From contig CM019065.1 of the NCBI GenBank assembly GCA_009667805.1, forward strand, positions 149,642,101 through 149,706,100: DNA of 64,000 bases. Reading direction: 5' to 3'. The stretch comes from Leptobrachium leishanense (lineage: Eukaryota > Chordata > Amphibia > Anura > Megophryidae). Under the pieces are notes generated by a model that ran no database searches, was not told where the DNA came from, and saw only the letters and a list, made by a program, of their open reading frames with translations. Every line of letters starts with the position of its first letter. Within the stretch, counting starts at the first letter, position 1. Below, one piece after another: positions 45,362 to 56,983 of the stretch. A program made the translations under genes and the position numbers.

Positions 45362-48300
45362 CCTTTTTTATTATTTATTATTATTATTTTATAAAGCGCC
45401 AGCATATTCCGCAGCGCTGTACAATAAGCACAGTACAGACAGGGTTACAATACATTGAACAACATTTGACAAACAGTACAGGAGGAGATGAGGGCCCTAT
45501 TCCCGTAGGAACTCACAATCTTGGAGGGTTGGGGTTGGAAACAGGAGGAGAGGACTGTAAGGTGAGAGTGATTGATGGTTGCGTCAGTGAGTTGGGTGGT
45601 AGGCTTCCCTAAATAGGAATGTTTTCAGGGAGCGTTTGAAGGAAGAGAAGTTAGGGGAAAGTCTGACAGCACGAGGGAGAGCGTTCCAGAGAGTGGGGGC
45701 TGCGCGTGAGAAATCCTGCAGTCTATCATGGAAGAGGTGATGCGGGGAGAAGCTAGGCGCAGGTCACTGTTTGACCTTAGGGAGCGGGCTGGGGTGTATT
45801 TGGTGATTAGTGAGGACAGGTAGTGGGGCGCTGAGTTAGTGAGGGTTTTGTAGGTAAGGATAAGGATTTTGAACTTAATTCTGCAGTGGATGGGGAGCCA
45901 GTGAAGGGACTCGCAGAGGGGAGCGGCAGAGACAGAGCGGCGGGTGAGGTGAATTAGCCTGGCGGAGGCGTTCAGGATGGATTGTAGGGGGGAGAGGCGG
46001 GACAGAGGGAGGCCAGATATGAGATTATTGCAATAGTCGAGTCGGGAGATTACCTGGGCGTGTATGAGTTGTTTTGTGGTGACAGCGGTAAGAAATGGCC
46101 GAATTCTGGAAATATTACGCAGTTGGTATCGGCAGGAGGAGGAAAGAGACTTGATGTGGGGGATGAAGGAAAGAGCAGAGTCCAGTGTAACTCCAAGACA
46201 GCGAACTTGGTTTGATGGGGAGATGGTGATACTCTCCACCGCGATAGAGAAGTCAGGAGGTGGGGAGGCATTAGAGGGAGGAATAAGTAGGAGCTCAGTC
46301 TTTGACATGTTGATCTTTAGGTGGTGGGAGGCCATCCAGGAGGAGATGCCAGATAAACAGTCACTGACTTTTGAAAGGACAGGGGGAGAGAGATCAGGGG
46401 TAGAGAGGTAGATCTGAGTGTCATCAGCGTAGAGGTGGTAATTAAAGCCAAAGCTGTTGATGATTTTGCCCAGGGAGGAGGTGTAGATGGAAAAGAGCAG
46501 AGGACCAAGGACAGAGCCTTGAGGTACACCAACAGATAGAGGCAATGAAGAGGAGGAGTTACCAGCAAAGGACACACAGAAGGACCTGTTGGATAAATAG
46601 GAGTCAACCCAAGCAAGTGCAGTGTCACCGAGACCCAGAGAGTTGAGGGTCTGTAGAAGGAGGGGTGGTCAACAGTGTCAAAAGCAGCTGAGAGGTCAAG
46701 CAGGATGAGAATAGAATAGTGGCCGTGTTTTTAGCAGTTAGGAGGTCGTTGGTGACTTTGGTGAGGGCAGTTTCAGTTGAGTGTAGCGGACGGAAGCCAG
46801 ATTGCAGGGGGTCAAGTAGGGAATTGGAGGACAGGAAGAGGGAGAGGCGGTTGAAGACTAGTTTTTCTAAGAGCTTTGATGTGAAGGGAAGCAGGGATAC
46901 AGGGCGGTAGTTGGATGGAGAGTTGGTGTCTAGGGATGGTTTCTTTAGTAAAGGGGTAACTAGCGCGTGTTTGAAGGCGGATGGAAAGGAGCCAGTGGAG
47001 AGAGATAGGTTGAAGATGTGTGTGAGAGCAGGGGTGAGGGAGGAGGAGAGGGGAGGAATTAGATGTGAGGGAATGGGGTCGAGCGGGCACGTGGTGAGAT
47101 GTGAGGAGGACAATAAGGAATTGACTTCCTCCTCAGTGGTTGGGAGGAAGCGGCAGAGGGTGGCAGAGGGACCTGTGGGAGTGGAGGTGGCAGATAACTA
47201 TCTTGTGTTGGGATGTTGCTTCTGATAGTTAGAGTTTTACTGAGGAAGTAGTCTGCCAGGTCTTGAGCGCTGAAGGCAGCTGAGGGGGGAGGTGCAGGTG
47301 GGTGGAGGAGGGTGTTGAAGGTGGACCAGAGCCGTTTAGGGTTGGAGGACAGCGTAGATATAAGAGATGAGAAGAAGGATTGTTTGGCCAAGTGGAGGGC
47401 AGAGGTGTATGACCGGAGAATAAACTTGAAGTGAACAAAATCAGCTTCAGAGCGGGATTTCCTTCAGGCACGCTCTGCAGTGCGGGAGCATCTTTGCAGG
47501 TAGCGAGTTTGGAGGGTGTGCCAGGGCTGAAGCTGGCGGCGTGGGGCCTTGCAGAGTCGAAGAGGAGCAAGAGTGTCTAGAGCAGAGATAAGCGTAGTGT
47601 TGTAGTGATTAGTGGCAGCATCAGGGCAGGTGAAGGATGAGGTATGAGGGAGGTGGTGAAGTAGGTTGGAGAATTGATGGGGGTCCACAGCATGTAGATT
47701 TCTGCGAGTGTGTGTGCGGGGTGGGGGAGCAGGGTGTTTAGGAAGTCCAGATAGGTTGAAAGAGAGAAGGTGGTGGTCAGAGATGGGGAAAGGGCGACAT
47801 TTGAACTCAGAAATGGAGCAGAGGTTGGAAAAGACCAGGTCAATAACGTGACCATCGCGGTGGTAGCGAGGAGGGAGGATTGTGTGAGTCCAAGGGAGGA
47901 CGTGAGTGAAAGAAGTTTGGAGGCAGCAGGAGCGGAAGGATCGTCAATGGGAATGTTGAAGTCCCCGAGAATTAGGCATGGAAGATTAGAAGACAGGAAG
48001 TGAGAAAGCCAGGTAGCAAAGTGGTCAAAGAACTGGGAGGTGTGTCCCGGTGGGCGGTAGATGACTGCCACCCTGAGAGCCAGAGGAGAGAACAGGCGGA
48101 TGCAGTGTGTCTCGAAGGAGGAGAAGGAGAGGGATGGGGGTGGAGGGAGATGCTGGTAGGTGCAGGTGGAGAGAGCAGGAGCCCGACCCCGCCACCATTT
48201 CTCTCACCCGGTCTGGGGGTATGGCTCAAGTGTAGACCGCCATGTGAGAGAGCAGCAACGGAGGCCGTGTCAGAGGGAGTTAGCCAGGTTTCAGTTAAAG

Positions 48301-48662
48301 CTAGGAGGTTGAGGAGTTGAAAGGAAGAGGTCATGGACGGCTGTGAGTTTGTTGCACACAGGAGCGAGCGTTCCAGAGGGCGCAGGAAGAAAGAGGACAG
48401 GCGCTGAGGGATGATGGGAATGAGGTTGCTGGGCTTGCAGGGAGGTGATTTATGTGCGATGGAGATAGGATGAGAGGGGAGTATTGGATGTGTTGTGGGG
48501 CAGGGTTAGGGGAGTCACCTGAATAGAGTAACAGCAGAGGTGAGAAAGAGAAGGTGGGAATGGGATTTGTGGGCGTGGGAGTGATTGGCAGCACAAGAGT
48601 TAGAGGGAGACCATGTTCTGAGGAGACAAAGGAGCTCTCATGTGAGGCCATCACTAGGAGGT
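45362..48662 (-). mobile_element. L2-clade LINE, young copy 3, inside hAT element D
   Basis: Starts with a (TTA)n tail at 45367-45390 and the 3' end GCGCCAGCATATTCCGCAGC. It runs to about 48660, where CACTAGGAGGTTGAAGGAG meets the flanking TCTTCTTTTCTTC sequence. It closely matches copy 1 along its length, with only scattered single-base changes and small indels visible. It lacks the 401-bp 5' repeats. Confidence 0.9.
45625..48340 (-). pseudogene. L2 ORF2, copy 3, several frameshifts
   Basis: Endonuclease with LLALTETWL near 48310 and LILGDFNIP near 47965-47940. RT starts with [11 protein letters not shown] near 46925-46890. The longest frame, 46575-45625 (316 codons), has [28 protein letters not shown] and [14 protein letters not shown]. 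Motif A (the region of LDLSAAFD) is broken by small deletions near 46660-46740. The C-terminus is altered by a one-base loss near 45729 (CATGGAAGAGG against CATGGGAAGAGG in copy 1). Confidence 0.87.
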
Positions 48663-48679
48663 TGAAGGAGTCTTCTTTT

Positions 48680-48990
48680 CTTCAGCCCGGGCCCTCCATC
48701 TCAGGCGCAGCTTCACTGAGTGGAGGGGCAGAGCCAAAGCAACTTGCTTGGGAGGCCCCTACACGCTGCTTGGCCCTGCCCAGCCAGCCAGTGAAGCTGC
48801 CAGGAGCCGGAGGAGACACAGTGTCTCCTCCGGCTCCTGCTGCAGCAGCAGCAGGGACACAGCTCCGGATTCGGACTCATAGAGTCCGATACCGGAGCTG
48901 TGAAAGGGCGACGCCGCTGCTGACGGGGGCCCGGGACCCCCCCCGGGCCCCAGCGGCCCGGGCCCCCACCGGGCCCGGGCCCCTTACGGC
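48680..48990. repeat. GC-rich hairpins of element D
   Basis: GGAGCCGGAGGAGACAC (48805-48821) and GTGTCTCCTCCGGCTCC (48822-48838) form a perfect stem of 17 bp. ACAGCTCCGGATTCGGACTC (48859-48878) mirrors GAGTCCGATACCGGAGCTGT (48883-48902). CGGGCCC repeats follow to 48980. This is the hairpin segment of the shared hAT plan, separated from its minisatellite by the L2. Confidence 0.85.
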
Positions 48991-49031
48991 AGCATGGGGC
49001 GTAATGCCCTGATGGCGGCCCTGCCTGCTGG

Positions 49032-50000
49032 TTAGGACATAGATTGCAAGTTTGTCATGACATAAAGAGGATTCAGTAAAGCAAATGCGATAGGTCACTG
49101 AACAACAAAGTCTGAAATGCTGCCAGATATTGTTAGAGAGTTCTCCCTAAAGTGTATTAACGCTAAACGGCTGTTAAACATGAAATGCCACAGGTGTGCA
49201 TATACAGTGCACTACTATAAAGGCCGACACTCATGCCTGGTTAACATGCAGCAGCCTATGGATAGGGGTACAGTTGTTAACAATTGATAGGAAGTCTCAT
49301 GAAGCGGGTAAATTTCATTGCAAAAAAGTTGTAAATAACCCCAACAGGGATAACCTAAATACAAGCGAGTGTGAGGTTCACGGCCCCACGGTCTACCGCT
49401 GTATGGTTGTGGCTAACAGGCAGCCCGACCAGTAAACTTATTCGCCCATTAAATTCCTCCGTGATGGAGGAGACAAACACATGGATGTCAAAATCTACCA
49501 ACCAGTAGATGAAAGTACAAATGGTATGAAGTCTTGTGGTAGGGGCAAATTTCCATAGTGGAAGGGGCCCAAACAGAAGCGGGTGTGAGGTTCTCAGCCT
49601 CACAACACACCGCTATGCAGTTGAAGGACAACGGGCAGTCCGCCCGGTATCATTATCCGCTCAAAATCTGGATCCGCTAGTACTTTGCTCTATTAGGACT
49701 GGAGGCATTAAAGACGGCATTAGAGACAAGTGGGAAGATTTAAATACAATTCCTTCAAAGATACATTAACTCGGCTCAACGGGTTACCCTGCCTATAGCA
49801 GCGTCATCAGGACCAAAAGGAGTTACAGTGTAGCAGAAGATACTGCTGGAAAAAGAAAATGTTACCAAAAGAGATTCACTGTATCTGAGGTTTATTTATG
49901 AAAATAACCCTGCCCAGAGTTTAATGAAGAGAAGTCACAGAAGTCACAGTCCACTAAAAATGTTGAATGGCTCTTCACATCTTAGCAATAGGACTGAGAT
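49032..50000. other. Unassigned, with a diverged 210-bp duplication
   Basis: GTGTGAGGTTCACGGCC with ACCGCTGTATGGTTG and AGGCAGCCCGACCAGTA (49367-49434) recurs in diverged form at about 49577-49650. There are no transposon ends and no gene. The origin is unknown. Confidence 0.5.
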
Positions 50001-50675
50001 ATATCTTCTAGAGCTGTCAAATATAATTGTTTGCCTGATGCATCGCGATGCTTCCTTCCACGATGCTGCATCGATTGATTCACTGGCCACACCCCCTCCA
50101 GCTCCTCTGTTATTCCTCCCTCGTTGAATTCCCCGCTCTGGTGTCTGTCTGTGCTGGGAGACTCACAGCATCAAGCTGTGTCTGCTTCCCCACCTCCTCT
50201 CTGTAGCCGACCCCCCCCCCAGCTGAAAGCCCATCCGTGCAGAGAAGCAGCTCCTCCCATTGTTTAAAGTGACAGCTGCTCTATGTGTGAAGTCCAGCGG
50301 GAGCATGAGAGTGTGACCAAAGCAGAACACTAATTAACCCTCTCATCCACAGCCCCAATATTTAACCCTTACTTACAAAACACCTCTAAGACCCTGCAGC
50401 CCCTATTCACTCATCACAATGCAACCTGCAGCCCTGACTTAAACATTAACCCCTTACTGACAGCAGCCCTCAAGTAACCCTGCACAAAACACCTCTAAAA
50501 CCCTGCAGTCCCATATTAACCCTTCATTCCAAAATCCTATGTCAATCTTTTTTCAGTAAAAGCAGTCCCATTAACCCCTTACTAATTTATTTTAATTATA
50601 CACACACACACAATTCTTCAAGGTAAAACTATTTTATCAATTGCATAAATATTTTTTTATTGACTGTGTATATCA

Positions 50676-50808
50676 GGGATCTCAAACTCTGGCCCCCCTG
50701 ATGTTTCTGAACTACAGCTCCCATGATTCCCTAGCCATCTAATGCATTCAAAGAATTCTGGGACTTGTAGGCAAAAACATCTGGGGGGCCGTGAGTTTGA
50801 GATCCCTG
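50676..50808. mobile_element. Palindromic MITE, copy 3 (inside element E)
   Basis: AGGGATCTCAAACTCTGGCC (50674-50693) is mirrored by GGCCGTGAGTTTGAGATCCCT (50788-50808), and GAACTACAGCTCCCATGAT lies in the left arm. Same family as 41000, with different outer ends. Confidence 0.8.
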
Positions 50809-51449
50809 GTGTATATACATTTCTAACATTTTCCTATATATAAAATATATATTATTAAATGCAGTTTGTATAATTAAATTAAAATAAATGTCTTTCTAAA
50901 GTCATGCTTGTGCTTACGAATTTGACTAAATTTCACGTGCATACGCTTACCATAATATATTTTATTCTATAAAACATACACAATATGGTCACAGAAGGTG
51001 CCACACACTGGAAACACTCAGTTAGACCTATCACCCCCCTCTAACCACCTTTTTTTTAACCCATGTGCCCATACTTAACTCTCTCCTACGTGTCAATCAG
51101 ACCGCATTCCACTGTGTAACCAAGTCTCAGAACCCCTAGGAAACTCAATTACACCTATCGCCATTCTAAAATAGCCCCAAAAATGTGTTACTTCTCAATG
51201 TGCACCCTCCCTCTCTAACCACCATTCTTTGACCTGTGTGCTCACAATTACCTCTGTCCGACTAAAGACCATTACTGTGAGTTTTATTGCTGTGCAGCTC
51301 TGTGATACGCTCATACCAGTGGCAGAAGTACCAGGGTCGCAGCGGTCGCAGTTGCGACCGGGCCCTGGCATTCCGCCACTGGAGGGGGGCCCGGCGCCGC
51401 CCGCCAGATTCCGGCAATCAGTGCCAGAATCTGGGAGCCGCGTGCTGGC

Positions 51450-51610
51450 CGTCCCTCTCCCTGTGAGCGGCCGCTGACATGCAGGTTGGCCGCTCACTTG
51501 GGAGAGAAACCACCTGACCAGCGCACGAGATCCTCTCGCGAGACCTCGCGCTGATCAGGTGGTTTCCGGCGAGCGGCCAAGACGCATGTTTCCAGCGGCC
51601 GCTCGCCTCA
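51450..51610. repeat. GC-rich hairpin of element F
   Basis: GAGCGGCCGCTGACATGC (51464-51481) is mirrored near 51584-51606. AGAAACCACCTGACCAGCGC (51505-51524) is mirrored by GCGCTGATCAGGTGGTTTCC (51549-51568). The centre is GAGATCCTCTCGCGAGACCTCG. It resembles the hairpins of A and C in having a CCACCTGACCAGC or CCACGTGACCAGC arm. Confidence 0.8.
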
Positions 51611-51671
51611 GAGGAACAGTACGCCGGCGGAGCCTGCCCTGGGCCTAGGCCCTGGGGCCAGCAGAGGTAAG

Positions 51672-52365
51672 AGCTGGGGGCAGTATATCCATGAGCTGGG
51701 GCAGAGCTGGGGCAGTATATCCATGTGCTGGGGCAGAGCTGGGGCAGTATATCCATGAGCTGGGGCATATCCATGAGCTGGGGCAGAGCTGGGGCAGTAT
51801 ATCCATGAGCTGGGGCAGAGCTGGGGCAGTATATCCATGAGCTGGGGCATATCCATGAGCTGGGGCAGTATATCCATGAGCTGGGGCAGTATATCCATGA
51901 GCTGGGGCAGAGCTGGGGCAGTATATCCATGAGCTGGGGCAGTACATCCATGAGCTGGGGCAGAGCTGGGGCAGTATATCCATGTGCTGGGGCAGTATAT
52001 CCATGAGCTGGGGCATATCCATGAGCTGGGGCATATCCATGAGCTGGGGCAGTATCCATGTGTTGGGGCAGTATCCATGTGTTGGGGCAGTATATCCATG
52101 TGTTGGGGCAGTATATCCATGTGTTGGGGCAGTATATCCATGTGTTGGGGCAGTATATCCATGTGTTGGGGCAGTATATCCATGAGCTGGGGGCAAAAAT
52201 ATCCATGTGTGAGCTGGGGGCAATATATCCATGTGTGGTCTGGGGGCAATATATGTCCATGTGAGCTGGGGGCAATATATGTCCATGTGAGCTGGGGGCA
52301 ATATATATGTCCATGTGAGCTGGGGGCAATATATATATCCATGTGAGCTGGGGGCAATACTATCT
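51672..52365. repeat. Minisatellite of element F
   Basis: Units near ATATCCATGAGCTGGGGCAGT and ATATCCATGTGTTGGGGCAGT, the reverse complement of the arrays in A, B and C. Towards 52190-52365 the units change to CATGTGAGCTGGGGGCAATA. The long minus-strand open frames are a by-product of the unit. Confidence 0.93.
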
Positions 52366-52660
52366 TTTTTATATTGCAGGAAAAAAAAAAGGTAAAAATA
52401 TGGATCTTTTTTGGGGGGGGTTGGGGGGGCCCTTCACGGATTCTTGCACCGGGGCCCTCAGGTTTCTAGTTACGCCACTGGCTCATACACACTGCACATT
52501 ACTGGGAGTGTGTGAATATGTGAGTCTAAAACCTTGGGCATATTGGGCAGTAATCGAGATGCATCGTGATGCATCGCGGAATCGCATCGAATCGTTGACC
52601 TGCTAATCGTAATCGAATCGAATCGTGAGACCAGTGAAGATGCGCAGCCCTAATATCTTC

Positions 52661-53075
52661 CCGCTGGTTTATACAAGTGTATGAAGCCTAAAGCTGGGAA
52701 TATGGTCATGGGTGTCCGCAGAAATGTTTCGGGGAGGGGTAAAATTTTAATGGCATCCATATTGTGCCCTTTAGACAATGTCATGAAAGGGACAGCCATA
52801 AAATAAAGCGTAGTAATACAGAGGCTGCAAAACACGATGCAAGTCCGATAGAAGAATAAAGGTGTAAGTGTCTGATCTGAGTGTTGCATTTTCTAGTCTG
52901 TTAACGCCATTCAATGCACCACATTAGCCATACACCCATGATCAAGGCACTAAAGGAAGTGGGTTTTTTTAAGGCCATCTCTGTATACACAAACCATGAC
53001 CCCCCCCCCCACACACACACACATACTGGCACACACACACCAGGCCCCCACTCCAAATATATATGTACATATATA
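52661..53075. other. Unassigned, with C run and (CA)n
   Basis: No gene. A C run and (CA)n stretch lie at 53001-53040, next to the TA target of the Tc1-D element. Confidence 0.5.
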
Positions 53076-53911
53076 CAGCCAGGTCCAAAAATATTGGGAC
53101 ATCGACACAATTCTAACATCTTTGGCTCTATACACCACCACAATGGAGTTGGAATGAAACAAACACAATGTGCTTTAACTGCAGACTGTCAGCTTTAATT
53201 TGAGGGTATGTACATTCAACTCAGGTGAACGGTGTAGGACGTACAGCAGTTTGCAGATGTGCCTCCCACTTGTTAAGGGACCAAAATTAATGGGACAGAA
53301 TAATCATCATAAATCAAACTTTCCCTTCTTAATACTTGGTTGCAAATCCTTTGCAGTCAATCACAGCCTGAAGTCTGGAACACATAGACGTCATCAGACG
53401 CTGGGTTTCATCCCTGGTGATGCTCTGCCAGGCCTCTACTGCAACGGTCTTCAGTTCCTGCTTGTTCTTGGGGCATTTTCCCTTCAGTTTTGTCTTCAGC
53501 AAGTGAAATGCATGCTCAATGGGATTCAGGTCAGGTGATTGACTTGGCCATTGCATAACATTCCACTTCTGTCCCTTCAAAAACTCTTTGGTTGCTTTTG
53601 CAGTATGCTTTGGGTCATCGTCCATCTGCACTGTGAAGCGCCATCCAATGAGTTCTGCAGCATTTGGCTGAATGTGAGCAGATAATATTGCCCGAAACAC
53701 TTCAGAATTCATCCTGATAGGGACAGCTCTTTCGATCTCATCTTGAGAGTTGACAGCAACAGATTCCAAATGCAAATAGCACACTTGAAATGAACTCTGG
53801 GTCTTTTATCTGTGCATTGTAATTGGGGTAATGAGGGAATATCACACACCTGGCCATGGAACAGCTGAGAAGCCAATTGTCCCATTACCTTTGGTCCCTT
53901 AACAAGTGGGA
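53076..53911 (-). mobile_element. Tc1/mariner copy (type D), truncated
   Basis: The left end CAGCCAGGTCCAAAAATATT at 53076 follows TA. GCCTCCCACTTGTTAAGGGACC near 53260 is mirrored by GGTCCCTTAACAAGTGGG (53891-53908), showing the inner ends of a long inverted repeat. The outer right end is missing and the Ty3/Gypsy fragment begins there. This is the parent type of the MITEs at 20053, 35948 and 61696. Confidence 0.88.
53329..53784 (-). pseudogene. Tc1-D transposase, C-terminal part
   Basis: A 151-codon minus-strand frame with VQMDDDPKHTAKAT (second catalytic aspartate), [14 protein letters not shown] (glutamate) and a C-terminus ending CKGFATKY. The N-terminal helix-turn-helix and first aspartate are deleted, because the distance from 53784 to the right inner repeat is only about 110 bp. 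It is internally deleted rather than merely frameshifted. Confidence 0.85.
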
Positions 53912-53918
53912 CTGATCA

Positions 53919-54356
53919 ATGTGCGAGAGCCTTTGTAAAGCTGAAAGAGATCTTGCCTACGCTGATCCTTCCAAGTCTTACAAATTACATGTGGATGCTA
54001 GTAGAGGACTAGGAGGGGTACTGTACCAAGAATATGATGGTCTCCTGAGGCCTGTAGCGTATGTGAGTCGAAGCCGTACTCTTTCAGAAAAGAACTATCC
54101 CACTCACAAATTAGAGTTCCTAGCCTTGAGAGTGGGTGGTGGTGGACAAGCTAAAAGACTATTTGTATGGAGCTGATTTTGTGATAAAGACCGACAACAA
54201 TCCACTTATGTACATCCTTACTACTGCAAAACTGGATGCAATGGGACACCGGTGGTTGGCTGCTTTGTCAGAGTTCCATTTTAGCCTTAAATATTGCCCT
54301 GGAGTAAATAATTGTGACGCAGATGCTTTGTATAGAAGAGCCTACAGCGTGGAGTG
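53919..54356 (+). pseudogene. Gypsy RNase H, one frameshift
   Basis: The first frame (to about 54130) gives KLHVDASRGLGGVLYQ, VAYVSRSRTLSEKNYPTHKLEFLAL. After a small frame change near 54130-54140 the second frame gives VVDKLKDYLYGADFVIKTDN, HRWLAALSEFHF and CPGVNNCDADAL. These are the conserved RNase H blocks of Ty3/Gypsy pol. It degrades the RNA strand of the hybrid; this copy is broken. Confidence 0.85.
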
Positions 54357-55994
54357 GACTCAGTTGACCCCTGATGGAGTACAAGCTTTATGTCAAGCTT
54401 TATGGCCCTGCATGAGATCTGAAGTTGAAAGTTACTGCCATTCCTGTCTGAGGTGTATTCAGAGGAATACATTGCCAACTCGAACTGCTTTAATGAGCCA
54501 TCTGCAAAGTCAAGGACCCATGGATCTGGTGTGCATTGATTTCCTGTGCTTAGAGCCTGACGCTAGTGGGCAGGGGAATATCTTAGTGGTGACCGATCAC
54601 TTCACCCGTTATGCTCAAGCTTTCTCTACTAAAGATCAACGTGCTCCTACTGTGGCCAAAAGTTCTAATGGAAAAGTTCTTCATTCATTATGGCTTACCA
54701 CAGAGAATTCACTCAGATCAAGTCAGAGACTTTGAGAATCGACTTGTCAAATTGTTAGATTTGCTGGGAATTCAGAAAACTCGAACTTCCCCTTATCACC
54801 CGCAAGGTGATGCTCAACCGGAGAGATTTAATCGCACCCTACTCTATATGCTAGGGACACTATCAACCAAAGAGAAACAGAATTGGAGTCGTCATATCTA
54901 CGTTGGTGCATGCGTATAATAGTATCGAGAGTGATGCTACTGGATACTCACCTTATCGTCTCATGTTTGGAAGAGAAGCTCGGTTGCCGGTAGACCTAGC
55001 CTTTGGTCTATCCTTCGATCAGACGTCTGTCACTTCTTACCGAAATTATGTGGACAGCCTAAGGATAAATTTAGCTTCGACATTCGAACAGGCCCGTTCG
55101 ACCTCGGAGAGTAGAGAACAGAGAAATAAACGGAACTACGATTTGAGGGTTCGAGTACAGGACTTACAACCCGGTGATAGGGTTTTGTTGAAAAATTTGG
55201 GAGTTTCTGCAAGACACAAACTGGCTGATAGATGGAGTTCTCAGATCTACATCGTCTGTAAACAGTTGCCTGGTTTGCCAGTGTATCACGTTCGTCCAGA
55301 TGGAAAGACTGGGCCCCCAAAGAACTTGCACAGGAATCATCTTCTATCTCTAGGGGAAGCTGTACGAGTACCAGTTAGAGACGAACTTTCTTTGCCTGAT
55401 CCGCCTGTTTCCCATCCAGCTCCTGTTACTAGGTCTCAACAGTTGCGTTCTGTAGGAGAAAGTGAAGAAGAAGGCTGGAACCTGGGTTGGGTGTGGCCAC
55501 CTGAACCTGAGGATGTCAATCCGGTCTCTGATCAGTGTGCAAGGAACTTGAGGCCTGATGCTCCCGAATTTATGCCTGAAGCACTTGAAGTACCTGATGC
55601 ACCTGAAGATGTATCTGTGAATTACAGTTCTATGCCTTCTCTGGAAGGCTCGTACACCGAAGATGTACCTGCTCCGAGGGTAGAAGAGAGAATTGAACCT
55701 GTAGAGCCAGCTCTCCCACCTGAAGATGATCCCACAGAATCTGAGCCTAAACGTTCAATACTACCCCCTCAGAGACTCACGTATGACTCACCAGGACATA
55801 GCACAGAGGAAGCTGTAACATCGGTGCGAAGTTTGCCTGAAGTGTCTGCCCTAATTGCAGAGGTGTCTAGGGATTTGAATTCAGTTCAGGCCACCGGCAC
55901 ACCTAGGTGGGAGTTCTCCGTGTTTGACCCACTTGTTACACGTTGTAAAAATCGGTATCTCAATATTGGCAACGAAGGTGTTCAAGGGGTGTAA
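54357..55994 (+). pseudogene. Gypsy integrase and C-terminal extension, frameshifted
   Basis: CHSCLRC near 54435-54460 is the CC half of the zinc-binding motif; the HH half is deleted. MDLVCIDFLCLEP holds the first core aspartate. HYGLPQRIHSDQ and SPYHPQGDAQPERFNRTL follow, the latter with the catalytic glutamate region. Frames change near 54650 and 54900. The last frame (54903-55994) has SPYRLMFGREARLP, a chromodomain-free GPY/F-like region, and about 200 residues rich in Pro and acidic residues. Confidence 0.85.
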
Positions 55995-56070
55995 TGTATG
56001 AATTGTTATGTTATATGTGACCTGAATATGTTGTATGCCTCTGGGAGGGACCCAAGAGTTTGGGGGGGGG

Positions 56071-56983
56071 TGCAGTGCTGTGTTAAACTGACTCTGAGAA
56101 CTGAAACCATATGCCTCTAGAGGGAGCCAGAGCGTAATGTCTGTACAAAACTATGATGGACTACATCCTGCAGAAACCCTAGAGACAGAGGAAGGAAGCA
56201 GGCGCCAGGAAGGATAGGAGAGCCTCGTGTGCAGCGTGGGCAGAACGAGGAGAGCGCTACATGGAGTCAGACGCAAGAGAGACACTGTCTGGGATTCGGT
56301 CGTATTGGAGCATGGAGAATCGGTGGCATCCAGTGCTGGAGAATCGGGGAGAGTGTGCATCGACTTACAGTGTATCCCGCTAAGCTGTTCCGGTGACAAG
56401 TGCAGAGAAGAAGGACCTCGTGTAAGGAGGCCTCGGACCTTGTGGAGTGCTGGCAGCAAAGTCGTCTTCGAGCTAAGAAGGATTGGTTCGGGAGCATTGG
56501 GCTCCAGGGGGCAGAGGAAGACTTTTGACGGTGTGCATCGGTCTGGGACAAGCAGTTTCGCCGGTCTGGTGAGAGGCCTCTGGCCTACAACTCTAATAAC
56601 AGTGCATACTTATTGATTGCTTCAAATTGCAGGGCCCCAACGTTGACTAGTCGAAGATATTTTGTCCATCCACTGGACAGTGGACTAGTACCCGGATACC
56701 GTAGGACTCAATTAATGAGCATTTTTGAGCGGGACTTAAGCCAAAGAACTGAGGGTTTTATTAACCGTTTATTCACCACATAAATCCGTGCTACGCATTA
56801 CCGCTATTCATTCTAGCCTGGTTGATTTCATGCTTATAGTATATGTATCGCGATTGCCATTTATTTCTTCAGTAAAGTATAATTTAGAAAACTCCATAAA
56901 GGTGTGCTGCTGTACAGTGAATTGTTAGTGCGGTGAGACCATCCTGGGGTTATTCAGCGGCTCCTTCGGGGGTGAGCGCTACA
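56071..56983 (+). repeat. 3' LTR of the Ty3/Gypsy element
   Basis: It begins TGCAGTGCTGTG directly after a run of 9-10 G (56062-56070) and ends GAGCGCTACA at 56983, about 913 bp. The ends follow the TG...CA rule but are inferred; no second LTR is present for comparison. AGTAAAGTATAA near 56870 is a possible polyadenylation region. Confidence 0.6.

Larger units (their letters stand above)
43831..49023 (-). mobile_element. hAT element D (5.2 kb with nested L2), complete ends and TSD
   Basis: The left end CAGGGCAGCCATCAG (43831-43845) pairs with the inverse of the right end (CAGGGCCGCCATCAG read inward from 49023), 14 of 15 positions. The 8-bp duplication CCTGCTGG lies at 43823-43830 and 49024-49031. 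The interior holds a C run, three copies of the AATAAAACTC module (43958-44097), a G-rich minisatellite (44112-45290), a donor-like junction (45295-45296), an inserted L2 (45362-48660) and a GC-rich region with hairpins (48680-48990). Without the L2 it would be about 1.9 kb. Confidence 0.92.
51317..52480 (+). mobile_element. hAT element F nested in element E
   Basis: It starts CAGTGGCAGAAGTACC (51317) and ends with the inverse of CAGTGGCGTAACTAG (52480). The 8-bp duplication GCTCATAC is at 51309-51316 and 52481-52488. The insertion splits the AATAAAACTC module of element E, so E is older. Inside are a GC-rich inverted repeat (51450-51605), a donor-like CAGAG/GTAAGAG junction (51667-51668) and a CATGGATAT minisatellite. 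1164 bp, non-coding. Confidence 0.9.
50009..52652. mobile_element. hAT element E, complete TSD, hosting element F
   Basis: It starts TAGAGCTGTC (50009) and ends with the inverse of TAGGGCTGCG (52652). The 8-bp duplication ATATCTTC is at 50001-50008 and 52653-52660. Subterminal sequence on both sides carries ATGCATCG and GATGCATCG motifs. It contains a palindromic MITE (50676), part of the AATAAAACTC module and the nested element F. No transposase. Confidence 0.88.
53912..56983 (+). mobile_element. Ty3/Gypsy retrotransposon 3' part
   Basis: Plus strand: RNase H, part of integrase, a long acidic C-terminal extension, polypurine tract (about 56060-56070) and 3' LTR. Everything 5' of RNase H is missing and the left border abuts Tc1-D. 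It is no closer to the retrovirus at 1200 than family level. Only a few frame breaks are present in 2 kb. Confidence 0.85.

Noticed and set aside
44104..45458. Gly/Trp/Pro/Leu-rich frames of 94-161 codons
   Set aside because: Compositional translation of the G-rich minisatellite; no independent evidence of coding.
51418..52329. 303-codon minus-strand frame and neighbours
   Set aside because: By-product of the minisatellite in element F; same unit translated in different frames.
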